A stretch of 26,821 bases of DNA from an uncultured Oscillospiraceae bacterium. Its GTDB lineage: Bacteria > Bacillota > Clostridia > Oscillospirales > Ruminococcaceae. Below, in pieces: positions 16,222 through 23,973 of this stretch (within the stretch, counting starts at the first letter, position 1; each line of letters starts with the position of its first letter). Position numbers and translations under genes: made by a program. The stretch spans positions 1 to 26,821 of the forward strand of contig CAJUMG010000019.1 of assembly GCA_910587335.1 (NCBI GenBank), given 5' to 3'. The notes beneath the pieces are model-generated. The model searched no databases, was not told the DNA's origin, and worked only from the letters and a program-made list of their open reading frames with translations.

Positions 16222-16619
16222 TTACTTAAGGTCAGTTCGTAATGCTCTTTATCCGCAATGGGCGTTTGATCTGCGCTGGTGTTGAGTTGTTCCCCATCCT
16301 TAGTAATACACCACCACTCCTGATTATCGTCGTCTGCCGTTACGCCGTCCACCGTTTCAATAAAAAGGCCATATGGTCCATCGCTGCCTTCTACCAATTT
16401 TCTTTCTCTCAGGGCATCACCCAAATATTCCGCATCGGTATGCAAGGTGTACTCTTTTTGGTTGCCCTCTGAAAAGACGACCGTCAGGCCGATGGTTTTA
16501 CTGCCCTGCTGCCCTTTTGGTGCAAAAAAGCTGTACACCACTCCAAATAGTATAGCCAGCATTACCAGGCAAGCGCCTATAATAATCAAAATTTTTTTAT
16601 TGCTTTTTCCCTGTGTCAA
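16215..16619 (-). CDS. DUF4430 protein with N-terminal membrane anchor
   Basis: A 134-residue exported protein: a Lys-rich N-terminus, one transmembrane helix at about residues 9-32, then an extracellular domain of about 90 residues with the DUF4430 pattern (a strand, then ...ADAEYLGDALRERKLVEG-like region, GPYGLFIETVDGV, and the Trp-Trp block QEWWCITKDGEQL). DUF4430 resembles the C-terminal domain of transcobalamin, which binds B12. TTG 16619 is the start, with AAGGAGAG upstream. It overlaps the ECF S-component gene that follows, so the two are surely cotranscribed, and it may pass its ligand to that subunit. The tie to corrinoids is inferred from the family likeness and the neighbours. Confidence 0.75.
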   Translation of the reverse strand: MTQGKSNKKILIIIGACLVMLAILFGVVYSFFAPKGQQGSKTIGLTVVFSEGNQKEYTLHTDAEYLGDALRERKLVEGSDGPYGLFIETVDGVTADDDNQEWWCITKDGEQLNTSADQTPIADKEHYELTLSKW

Positions 16620-16652
16620 AATACTCTCTCCTTCTTCACATATTGTATAAAA

Positions 16653-16681
16653 AATTTATCATATTTTGTTTGTTTTGTCAA
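16653..16681 (-). promoter_or_regulatory. Promoter of the DUF4430-ECF pair
   Basis: On the minus strand TTGACA (16681-16676), 17 bases, TAAATT (16658-16653). It is divergent from the gntR promoter. No B12 riboswitch was seen in the short leader. Confidence 0.55.
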
Positions 16682-16738
16682 CAAACGGAAATTTTTTCTT
16701 GAATCTCTAGGGGAAAACAACATAGCAGAATATGAGCC

Positions 16739-16768
16739 TTGAAGGAAAAGGAACCAATATGATATAAT
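16739..16768 (+). promoter_or_regulatory. Promoter of the gntR-type gene
   Basis: TTGAAG (16739-16744), an 18-base spacer and a perfect TATAAT (16763-16768). The -10 box lies inside the inverted repeat at 16763-16786. Confidence 0.65.
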
Positions 16769-16786
16769 AAACTAGAATTTATTATA
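16763..16786 (+). promoter_or_regulatory. Palindromic operator, probable autoregulation site
   Basis: TATAATAAA (16763-16771) and TTTATTATA (16778-16786) form a perfect 9-base inverted repeat with a 6-base centre. It covers the -10 box and the likely transcription start, as expected for self-repression by the GntR-type protein encoded next. Confidence 0.55.
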
Positions 16787-16800
16787 AAGAAGGTGATGTT

Positions 16801-17778
16801 TTGATTTTTTCCATTGATAAAAGCAGCACAGTTTCCATCTACCAGCAGTTGGTTGACCAAATTATTCGAAAAGTGCAAAGTGGAGAGCTTCCCGCTGGGA
16901 AAAAAATTCCCACCGTTCGGGAAATGGCAGACAAAATTGGGGTTGCCCGCGGAACGGTTAAGCATGCATATGAAGAGCTGGAGCGCATTGGAATCATCAA
17001 AATGACCCGTGGTAAAGGCACCTTTATTTTGGAGCAGGCGCGACAGGAAAGCAGTGCAAAGGGCCGTGCCATCGCTGCGATTGAACAGCTGCTTGACGAA
17101 ATGGAATCTCTTTCTTTCTCTTTACAGGAAATACAGATGTTTTTTAACCTAAAGCTGCGAGAACGGATGGAACATGACAAGAATGTTTGCATTATTTTTA
17201 TTGACTGCAATCCGGAAACGCTCTCTAATATCATCCATCAAATTTCTGCTCTACCTAATATCGAGGCTCATAAGCTGCTTTTGACCGATGCTTTAAAAAA
17301 GCCGTTTGTCATAGATGATTTTGCTGATTTAATTATTACAACCTCTACCCACATGCACCAATTAAGCGGCGTTGTGTCTAACAAAGAAAAGCTAGCGCAG
17401 GTAGTAACAGCTCCCAGCGGCCCGACTGTCGCCAAAATGGCTATGCTGAGCCAAAAGTCTGTCGGCATTGTCTGCGCTAGCGAAACCTATTCCCATATTA
17501 TCCGAAACAGCATGCAAAATCTTGAGCTTTCCTGCAAAAATGTAGAAACTTTTCTGTTTGGTTCCTCTCTCCATTTGGAAAGCTTTTTGCGGCACAAAGA
17601 CGTTATCATCATTCCCAACGATTTTTTGTTGTTTTGTAGCCGTGCGGAAGGTGATTTAATTCGGCAAACAGAACAACAGGGTAAAACAGTTATTCGATAT
17701 GATTACCAAATTGACGGTGGATCCTTTTTAAGTATACAGGAAAAAATCGAAAGCATACGAAATGAAAAATACCTATAA
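16801..17778 (+). CDS. GntR-type transcriptional regulator with unusual effector domain
   Basis: A 325-residue DNA-binding protein. Residues 1-77 are a winged helix of the GntR class, closest by eye to the YtrA type: IYQQLVDQIIRKVQSGELPAG, PTVREMADKIGVARGTVKHAY, and the wing RGKGTFI. The rest does not look like the usual FadR, HutC, MocR or short YtrA C-termini. After a helical linker (about 80-120) it alternates strands and helices (NVCIIFIDCN, ADLIITTSTH, KSVGIVCAS, DVIIIPNDF), suggesting a Rossmann-like or binding-protein-like sensor. TTG 16801 is the start, behind AAGGTGATG; the ATG at 16796 runs into a stop at once. It lies directly before the glutamate mutase operon, so control of that operon is likely but unproven. 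Confidence 0.88.
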   Translation: MIFSIDKSSTVSIYQQLVDQIIRKVQSGELPAGKKIPTVREMADKIGVARGTVKHAYEELERIGIIKMTRGKGTFILEQARQESSAKGRAIAAIEQLLDEMESLSFSLQEIQMFFNLKLRERMEHDKNVCIIFIDCNPETLSNIIHQISALPNIEAHKLLLTDALKKPFVIDDFADLIITTSTHMHQLSGVVSNKEKLAQVVTAPSGPTVAKMAMLSQKSVGIVCASETYSHIIRNSMQNLELSCKNVETFLFGSSLHLESFLRHKDVIIIPNDFLLFCSRAEGDLIRQTEQQGKTVIRYDYQIDGGSFLSIQEKIESIRNEKYL

Positions 17779-17823
17779 TAATACATCCGATGATAATTGT
17801 ATCATATGGATGTATTATTTTTA
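17777..17823 (+). terminator. Terminator of the gntR-type gene
   Basis: AATAATACATCC (17777-17788) pairs with GGATGTATTATT (17808-17819), followed by T residues; the apical part ATGATA/TATCAT extends the stem. It starts inside the stop codon. Confidence 0.75.
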
Positions 17824-17853
17824 TAAATTGTTATAATTCATTTTATTTTTGTG

Positions 17854-17892
17854 TCTAAATGGCTATATCTATACTTGATATAGCCATTTAGA
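17854..17892. repeat. Perfect 16-base inverted repeat upstream of glmS
   Basis: TCTAAATGGCTATATC (17854-17869) and GATATAGCCATTTAGA (17877-17892) are exact reverse complements around a 7-base centre. No T run follows directly, and a terminator for gntR already lies 30 bases before, so a protein-binding site is as likely as a hairpin. Confidence 0.7.
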
Positions 17893-17905
17893 TATTAGGT
17901 TAAAT

Positions 17906-17927
17906 AAGTTTTTTGTAAGTTTTTTGT
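17906..17927 (+). repeat. Tandem 11-base direct repeat upstream of glmS promoter
   Basis: AAGTTTTTTGT occurs twice in direct succession (17906-17916 and 17917-17927), immediately before the -35 region. It may add curvature or be an activator site. Confidence 0.5.
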
Positions 17928-17965
17928 CAAAATCAGTTGACAGTTTCTTTCTGGCAGATTACTAT
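17925..17965 (+). promoter_or_regulatory. Promoter and candidate operator of the glutamate mutase operon
   Basis: TTGACA (17937-17942), a 17-base spacer and TACTAT (17960-17965) form the promoter. The -35 box is the right half of TGTCAA-AATCAG-TTGACA (17925-17942), a perfect 6-base inverted repeat with a 6-base centre, a position suited to repression. The transcript would have a leader of about 45 bases before ATG 18017. Confidence 0.6.
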
Positions 17966-18016
17966 ATAGACATAGTTCAATATTCTCCATTTTTATAAAA
18001 CAATAAGAGGTGCATT

Positions 18017-18451
18017 ATGGAAAAGAAAACTTTGGTCATGGGTGTTATTGGCGCCGATGTTCATGCAGTTGGAAACAAAATCCTCTATCACGCTTTTACT
18101 GCCGCTGGATTCAACTGCGTGAATCTGGGTGTAATGGTGTCACAGGAGGAATACATCAGCGCAGCCATTGAGTCTAATGCCGATGTTATTGTAGTTTCCT
18201 CTTTGTATGGACATGGGGAGCTGGATTGCCGCGGTATGCGGGAAAAATGTGATGAGGCTGGATTAAAAGGGATCCTGCTGTATGTTGGCGGAAATATTGT
18301 TGTAGGTAAACAGCCTTTTGACGAGGTGGAAAAACGCTTTAAAGCAATGGGATTTGACCGCGTGTTTGGACCAGGCACGCCTCCTGAAACCACAATCGCT
18401 GCATTGTATGAGGATCTTGGGGTACAACCACCTGAAGAGAGCGAAGAATAA
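18017..18451 (+). CDS. glmS: Glutamate mutase (methylaspartate mutase), small B12-binding subunit
   Basis: The sigma (S) subunit of the adenosylcobalamin enzyme that rearranges L-glutamate to (2S,3S)-3-methylaspartate. The 144-residue protein is a single B12-binding domain with the signature D14-X-H16-X2-G19 (GADVHAVGNK), where H16 is the expected lower axial cobalt ligand, then S61-X-L63 and G91-G92 around the nucleotide tail of B12. Length is close to the 137 residues of the clostridial enzymes, with a few extra acidic residues at the end. AGAGGTG precedes the ATG. First gene of a six-gene operon; the next gene begins 12 bases on. The symbol glmS is shared with an unrelated glucosamine-phosphate synthase. 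Confidence 0.96.
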   Translation: MEKKTLVMGVIGADVHAVGNKILYHAFTAAGFNCVNLGVMVSQEEYISAAIESNADVIVVSSLYGHGELDCRGMREKCDEAGLKGILLYVGGNIVVGKQPFDEVEKRFKAMGFDRVFGPGTPPETTIAALYEDLGVQPPEESEE

Positions 18452-18463
18452 GAGGTGGTTGCC

Positions 18464-19846
18464 ATGAAACCGGTATTGCTTATAGATTTTGGCAGTACAT
18501 ATACAAAAGTCACGGCGGTCGATGTGGAGAACGAATCTTTGCTCGGCACTGCCAGCAGCTATACGACGGTACAGACCGACATTGGCGAAGGATTGGAAAA
18601 TGCTTTGCGCTCTCTGGAGGAAAAGACCGGGAAGCTGGAGTTTGCCGAACGCTACGCCTGTTCCTCTGCTGCCGGCGGCCTTCGGATGATCACCAGCGGT
18701 CTTGTGCCAGAGCTAACTGCCGAAGCAGCAAAGCAGGCTTCTTTGGGTGCAGGGGCTAAAGTTATCCGGGTCTATTCTTATGAGCTCACGAAAAAAGATG
18801 TTTCAGAAATTGTTGCTGCTCATCCAGATATGATTCTTTTGGTGGGCGGAACCGACGGCGGAAATCGGGAATGCATTCTGGCCAACGCCAAAAAGCTTTC
18901 GCAAGCGGAACCGATTTGTCCGGTTGTCATTGCCGGCAACCGCAATTGCGCCGACGAATGCGAGGAGCTTTTGATAGGTTGGGAAACACATGTCTGTGAA
19001 AATGTCATGCCCAAATTCAATGAGTTAAACATTGAACCTGCCCAGCATGAAATCCGGCAGATCTTTTTAAACCGCATTATTCAGGCCAAAGGTCTCAGTA
19101 AGGCTGCCGAATTGATTTCCGGCATTTTAATGCCCACCCCTGCCGCTATGATGGCTGCTATGCAGCTTCTGGCTGAAGGAACAAAAAAGGAATCCGGCAT
19201 TGGTGAGCTGGTCGCGGTGGATTTGGGTGGAGCCACCACCGATGTCTATTCTATTGCCGATGGTATGCCTACGCAGTCCAACACCATTGTCAAAGGGCTA
19301 ATGGAACCTTATGCGAAGCGAACGGTTGAAGGTGATATCGGGATGCGTTATAGCATTTGGGGCATTGTTGACGCTGCTGGAATAGACCGGATCAGCCAAC
19401 TGTCTGGTATTGAACCGGAACAGGTCAAGGAAATGATTCAATTTCTTTCGGAAAATACGGAAACGCTGCCAAAGGATGACAAATGGGAAAGGTTGGATTT
19501 TGCGCTGGCTTCGATGGCGGTTGAAACTGCGGTGGCCCGTCATGCAGGCACAATTGAGCAGGTCTATACGCCGATGGGACTGGCTTATTCTCAGGTTGGC
19601 AAGGACCTCACGCCAGTTCGCCGCGTTGTTGTCACAGGCGGAGCCATTATCCATACGAAACGCACGGGCGAAATTGCCTCTCACAGTCTGCAAAACCCCA
19701 ATCAACCGGGCTCTCTGCGTCCGGCTGACGCCAAATTTTTAGTTGACCGAAAATATATTTTAGCATCGATGGGTTTATTGGGTCAGCATTATCCTGAGAT
19801 CGCTTTGCGCATTATGAAAAAAGAACTGATCGAAGCTTACGAATAA
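18464..19846 (+). CDS. glmL: Glutamate mutase accessory protein GlmL/MutL (reactivase-like ATPase)
   Basis: A 460-residue ASKHA-fold (actin/Hsp70-like) ATPase. Two phosphate-binding signatures are visible: LLIDFGSTYTKVTAVD at 5-20 and AVDLGGATTDVYSI at about 252-265. In the known clusters this gene sits between the two mutase subunits, and it is thought to swap damaged cobalamin for fresh coenzyme, as diol dehydratase reactivases do. I chose ATG 18464, correctly spaced from AGAGGTGG; GTG 18455 lies within that site. It is between glmS and glmE here, in the classical order S-L-E. Confidence 0.93.
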   Translation: MKPVLLIDFGSTYTKVTAVDVENESLLGTASSYTTVQTDIGEGLENALRSLEEKTGKLEFAERYACSSAAGGLRMITSGLVPELTAEAAKQASLGAGAKVIRVYSYELTKKDVSEIVAAHPDMILLVGGTDGGNRECILANAKKLSQAEPICPVVIAGNRNCADECEELLIGWETHVCENVMPKFNELNIEPAQHEIRQIFLNRIIQAKGLSKAAELISGILMPTPAAMMAAMQLLAEGTKKESGIGELVAVDLGGATTDVYSIADGMPTQSNTIVKGLMEPYAKRTVEGDIGMRYSIWGIVDAAGIDRISQLSGIEPEQVKEMIQFLSENTETLPKDDKWERLDFALASMAVETAVARHAGTIEQVYTPMGLAYSQVGKDLTPVRRVVVTGGAIIHTKRTGEIASHSLQNPNQPGSLRPADAKFLVDRKYILASMGLLGQHYPEIALRIMKKELIEAYE

Positions 19847-19865
19847 ATATTACGGAGGTAACCGC

Positions 19866-21317
19866 ATGGAAATCAAAAACAAACGACTGACGGATGAAGA
19901 ATTCTACGAAATCCGCGAAACCGTCCTCAATCAGTGGCCTACTGGAAAAGAGGTGGATTTGGAAGAGGCTTTCGCTTTCCACAAATCTTTGCCGGACAGC
20001 AAAATTTTCAGCAAAAAACTCAACGAGGCAAAGGCCAGCCGCACCACATTGGTGCAGCCTCGCGCCGGTGTGGCCCTGGTGCAAAAGCACATTGAGCTTT
20101 TGACCTACCTGCAGGACAAAGGCGGCGCCGATCTTCTGCCTACGACAATTGACAGCTACACCCGTCAAAACCGCTATAAAGAAGCGCAGGTGGGAATTGA
20201 AGAGTCGATTAAGGTCAATAAATCTATGCTCAACGGCTTCCCTGCTGTGAACCACGGTGTGGCAGCAGTTCGTCAGGTTATCAATTCTATCGACGTGCCG
20301 TTGCAGATTCGTCATGGCACCCCAGATGCCCGTTTGCTCACAGAAATCGTTTACGCGGGCGGATACACCAGCTATGAAGGCGGCGGTATTTCTTACAATA
20401 TTCCCTACGCCAAAAGCGTTCCGCTGGAGCGCACGATCACAGATTGGCAGTACTGCGACCGGCTCACCGGTATTTACGAAGAAGCTGGTATTTCCATTAA
20501 TCGCGAGCCCTATGGACCTTTGACCGGTACTCTGGTCCCCCCCAGCATTTCCCATGCAGTTGCCATTATTGAGGCGCTGTTGGCTGCTGAACAGGGGGTA
20601 AAAAATATCACCGTTGGTTATGGTCAGTGTGGTAATCTGGTGCAGGATGTGGCCGCAATTCATACGCTGGAATCCTTGACGGAAGAATATCTGCATAAAT
20701 ATGGCTATAATGATGTTACTGTAACCACTGTACTTCATCAGTGGATGGGTGGGTTCCCGCAGGATGAGGCGCAGGCGTTCGGCGTTATTTCCTGGGGAAG
20801 CGCTGCCGCCGCTCTTTCCCACGCGACAAAGGTTATCGTAAAAACGCCTCATGAAGCAATGGGCGTACCCACTGCGGAAGCCAACGCACAGGGATTGCGC
20901 TGTACCAAGCAGGTGATCTCCATGTTGCGTGATCAGTCGCTGAATGAAGATTCTTTGAAAGAAGAAAAGGAAATCATTATTGCTGAAACCCGGTGTCTGA
21001 TCGACAAATGCTTTGAACTGGGCGAGGGAGACATTGCTTTAGGTTCTGTACGTGCATTTCAGGCTGGTGTACTGGATATTCCTTTCGCTCCCTCTCGTTA
21101 CAATGCTGGGCAGATGCTGCCGGTCCGCGACAACAACGGCGCGGTACGTATCCTGACAATGGGTAATCTCCCCTTCACCAAAGAGCTCATTGATTTTAAC
21201 CACGGCAAAATTGATGAGCGGGCAAAATTTGAAAAACGTAAGGCTTCCTTCCAGATGGCCATTGACGACGTTTACGCCATCAGCAAAGGCAGACTGGTCG
21301 GCAGACCCAGAGGCTAA
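19866..21317 (+). CDS. glmE: Glutamate mutase (methylaspartate mutase), large epsilon subunit
   Basis: The catalytic TIM-barrel subunit that, with GlmS, holds adenosylcobalamin and glutamate. At 483 residues it equals the size of the clostridial enzymes. Conserved stretches include PRAGVALVQKHI, TRQNRYKEAQVGIEES, LNGFPAVNHG, IRHGTPDARLL, YEGGGISYNIPYAK and TVGYGQCGNLVQD, which contain the arginine and glutamate residues that clamp the substrate carboxylates and amine. ACGGAGG precedes the ATG. It lies 19 bases after glmL and 21 before mal. Long antisense frames over it are shadows. Confidence 0.97.
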   Translation: MEIKNKRLTDEEFYEIRETVLNQWPTGKEVDLEEAFAFHKSLPDSKIFSKKLNEAKASRTTLVQPRAGVALVQKHIELLTYLQDKGGADLLPTTIDSYTRQNRYKEAQVGIEESIKVNKSMLNGFPAVNHGVAAVRQVINSIDVPLQIRHGTPDARLLTEIVYAGGYTSYEGGGISYNIPYAKSVPLERTITDWQYCDRLTGIYEEAGISINREPYGPLTGTLVPPSISHAVAIIEALLAAEQGVKNITVGYGQCGNLVQDVAAIHTLESLTEEYLHKYGYNDVTVTTVLHQWMGGFPQDEAQAFGVISWGSAAAALSHATKVIVKTPHEAMGVPTAEANAQGLRCTKQVISMLRDQSLNEDSLKEEKEIIIAETRCLIDKCFELGEGDIALGSVRAFQAGVLDIPFAPSRYNAGQMLPVRDNNGAVRILTMGNLPFTKELIDFNHGKIDERAKFEKRKASFQMAIDDVYAISKGRLVGRPRG

Positions 21318-21338
21318 TTGTAAAGGAGTAATCACATC

Positions 21339-22583
21339 ATGAAAATTACAAACGTCATTTGTTCCAAAGGCAGAACCGGCTTCTTTTTCGACGATCAGCG
21401 CGCCATTAAAAAAGGTGCGGTTTCTGACGGCGCCGCTTATGTAGGTCAGCCGGTAACCGAGGGATTCACCTCGATCCGGCAGGCTGGTGAAGCGATTTCG
21501 GTTATGTTGGTTCTGGAGGACGGTCAGGTGGCTTACGGCGACTGCGCCGCTGTGCAGTATTCTGGGGCTGGCGGCCGGGATCCCCTGTTTTTGGCCGAAG
21601 ACTTTATTCCGGTCATTGAAAAAGAGATTAAGCCCATGCTGATTGGGCAGGAGGCAGACAGTTTCCGTCGTTTGGCCGAAATGGTCGATCATCCGGAAAA
21701 AGCAGGGAAAAAATTTCATACCGCCATCCGTTATGGCGTAACCCAGGCGATTTTAGACGCTGTAGCAAAGGCTAAGCACAAAATGATGTGTGATATCATC
21801 GCCGAAGAATATGGCACCACTGTTTCTGATAAGGAAATTCCGATTTTCACACAGTCCGGTGACAATCGCTATGAAAACTCTGATAAGATGATTATCAAGC
21901 AGGCAGATGTTCTTCCTCATGCGCTCATTAACAATGTAAAAACCAAGCTTGGTGAACATGGCGAGTTATTGGAGGAATATGTCGCGTGGTTGCGTGATCG
22001 CATTTTAAAGCTGCGCACTCGTGAGGACTACCTGCCGGTATTCCATATCGATGTATACGGAACCATTGGCGCGGCATTTGGCAATGATAATTACGAGGCG
22101 ATGGCTGACTATCTGGCCAAGTTGGAACAGATTGCAAAGCCCTTCCATCTGCGGATCGAGGGTCCAATGGATGTTGAGGACCGGGAATTGCAGATGAAAG
22201 CATTGGCTGAGCTGACCCGTGTGATTGACGAGCGTGGTATTCAGGTAGAACTGGTTGCCGACGAATGGTGCAATACATTAGAAGATATCAAGTATTTTGC
22301 CGATCATAAGGCAGGACATATGGTGCAGATTAAAACCCCGGATCTGGGCGGCATCAACAATATTGCCGAGGCAGTACTGTACTGCAAGGAAAAGGGCATT
22401 GGTGCTTATCAGGGTGGAACCTGCAATGAGACCGATCGTTCTGCGCAGGTATGCGTCAATATCGCCATGGCTGTGCAGCCTGACCAGATTCTGGCAAAGC
22501 CTGGCATGGGCGTTGACGAAGGGTATATGATCGTTTACAACGAAATGCAGCGCATTTTGGCTGTTCGCAAAGCGCTGAAATAA
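21339..22583 (+). CDS. mal: 3-methylaspartate ammonia-lyase
   Basis: Removes ammonia from 3-methylaspartate to give mesaconate. The 414-residue protein belongs to the enolase superfamily and matches the family length of 413. Catalytic residues are in place by motif and number: H194 in LPHALIN, K332 in VQIKTPDLGG, and Mg2+ ligands D238 (HIDVYG), E274 (RIEGPMD) and D308 (VADEW). The block YQGGTCNETD near the end is also characteristic. AAAGGAG lies before the ATG. It directly follows the mutase subunits, so the operon yields glutamate to methylaspartate to mesaconate. The next steps, to citramalate and then acetate and pyruvate, are not encoded by recognisable genes here. Confidence 0.97.
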   Translation: MKITNVICSKGRTGFFFDDQRAIKKGAVSDGAAYVGQPVTEGFTSIRQAGEAISVMLVLEDGQVAYGDCAAVQYSGAGGRDPLFLAEDFIPVIEKEIKPMLIGQEADSFRRLAEMVDHPEKAGKKFHTAIRYGVTQAILDAVAKAKHKMMCDIIAEEYGTTVSDKEIPIFTQSGDNRYENSDKMIIKQADVLPHALINNVKTKLGEHGELLEEYVAWLRDRILKLRTREDYLPVFHIDVYGTIGAAFGNDNYEAMADYLAKLEQIAKPFHLRIEGPMDVEDRELQMKALAELTRVIDERGIQVELVADEWCNTLEDIKYFADHKAGHMVQIKTPDLGGINNIAEAVLYCKEKGIGAYQGGTCNETDRSAQVCVNIAMAVQPDQILAKPGMGVDEGYMIVYNEMQRILAVRKALK

Positions 22584-22599
22584 GGGAGGTAGTTGCATC

Positions 22600-23958
22600 G
22601 TGAAAGAGGAATTCCGTATTTTATCCACCACAGCAATTTTGGGATATGGCTTTCCCAAGGAGTCCTTTGAGGAGGGGATGAAGCGTAAGCCCGACCTGAT
22701 CGCCGTAGACGCCGGTTCTACCGATCCCGGCCCCTTTTACCTGGGAGAAGGCGTCTCCTTTACCGACCGCGGCGCTGTCAAGCGGGACCTGGAGATTATG
22801 ATTACCACCGGCATTAAGGAGAATATTCCGGTCGTCATCGGAACCGCCGGCGGCTCCGGCGCAAAGCCCCATCTGGAATGGTGCGCTGACATTATCCGCG
22901 AAATCGCTAAAGAACATGATCTGCATTTTAAGATGGCGATGATCCATGCGGATATGGACAAAGAAGAAATGAAAAAAGCTTTGGCGGAAGGAAAGATCAG
23001 TCCTTTAGATCCTGCGCCGCAGCTGACTGCCGAGGATATCGACGCCACTACAAATATCGTTGGGCAGATGGGTATTGAGCCGATTATGAAAGCTTTAGAC
23101 AGCGGCGTACAGGTAGTTTTGGCTGGACGCGCTTATGATCCCACCGTTTTTGCGGCGCCTGCGATTCGCAAAGGGTATGATAAGGGCCTAGCAATCCATC
23201 TGGGCAAAATTCTGGAATGCGCCTCTATCTGCGCAACGCCTGGCAGCGGTTCTGACTGTATGTTCGGATACTTAGGAGAAGACTATTTCCGTGTTGAGCC
23301 TCTGTCCCCTGTCCGCAAATGTACAACTCTTTCGGTGGCTGCCCATACACTGTACGAAAAAACCAATCCCTATATCCTGCCGGGTCCCGGGGGCCATCTG
23401 GACCTGACCAATACCACATTTGAACAGGATTCGGAAAACACTGTAAAAGTTAAGGGAAGCCGCTATGTAACCGCTCCCAAATATACGATTAAGCTGGAAG
23501 GCGCCAAATGCATCGGTTATCGTACCGCTTCCATCGCCGGTACCCGTGATCCGATTATGATCAGCAAAATTGATGATATTGTAGAAGGGGTTCGCGCTCG
23601 TGTTGCGGATAACTACCGCGATAAAGGCTACCGATACAATCTGAACTTTACCATCTATGGTAAAAACGGTGTTATGGGAGATTTGGAGCCGGTAAAAGAC
23701 GCGCATCCTCACGAATTGGGTATCGTCATTGAAGTTGTTGCCGATACACAAGAGCAGGCGGATACGATCTGCGCCTCCGCTCGTTCTACTATGCTGCATT
23801 ATGGTTACGAGGGCCGCCGCGCTACCGCGGGAAATCTGGCTTTCCCCTTCTCCCCCAGCGATTTTCATGCTGGCCGTGTTTATGTATTCAGCATGTATCA
23901 TATTATTGAAGTGGAAGATCCTACCGCGCTGTTCCCAATTGATATTGTCACCCTGTAA
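22600..23958 (+). CDS. DUF1446 (AtuA-like) protein, unknown function
   Basis: A 452-residue cytoplasmic protein of the DUF1446 family, named after AtuA of acyclic terpene use in Pseudomonas, whose reaction is not known. Seen are LIAVDAGSTDPGP near the start, a glycine-rich loop VVIGTAGGSGAKPH at about 80-93, VVLAGRAYDP, PGPGGHLDLTNTTFEQ and PFSPSDFHAG. No membrane segment or signal peptide. GTG 22600 is the start, behind GGGAGG. It lies 16 bases after mal and is followed 15 bases later by a DUF4387 gene, so it is cotranscribed with the enzymes making mesaconate. A role in the next step, for instance hydration or rearrangement of a methyl-branched unsaturated diacid, is a hypothesis from context only. 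Confidence 0.85.
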   Translation: MKEEFRILSTTAILGYGFPKESFEEGMKRKPDLIAVDAGSTDPGPFYLGEGVSFTDRGAVKRDLEIMITTGIKENIPVVIGTAGGSGAKPHLEWCADIIREIAKEHDLHFKMAMIHADMDKEEMKKALAEGKISPLDPAPQLTAEDIDATTNIVGQMGIEPIMKALDSGVQVVLAGRAYDPTVFAAPAIRKGYDKGLAIHLGKILECASICATPGSGSDCMFGYLGEDYFRVEPLSPVRKCTTLSVAAHTLYEKTNPYILPGPGGHLDLTNTTFEQDSENTVKVKGSRYVTAPKYTIKLEGAKCIGYRTASIAGTRDPIMISKIDDIVEGVRARVADNYRDKGYRYNLNFTIYGKNGVMGDLEPVKDAHPHELGIVIEVVADTQEQADTICASARSTMLHYGYEGRRATAGNLAFPFSPSDFHAGRVYVFSMYHIIEVEDPTALFPIDIVTL

Positions 23959-23973
23959 GGAGGAGAGATTGCG

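Noticed and set aside
17779..18016. Cobalamin riboswitch before the glutamate mutase operon
   Set aside because: No B12-box-like GCCACTG element or matching fold was seen; the region holds palindromes and a plain promoter instead.
19812..20852. Long leftward frame of 346 codons antisense to glmE
   Set aside because: Shadow of a strongly conserved gene; no ribosome binding site and no family signature. The same holds for the frames antisense to the DUF1446 gene (23272-24258) and to the chemoreceptor (462-1163).
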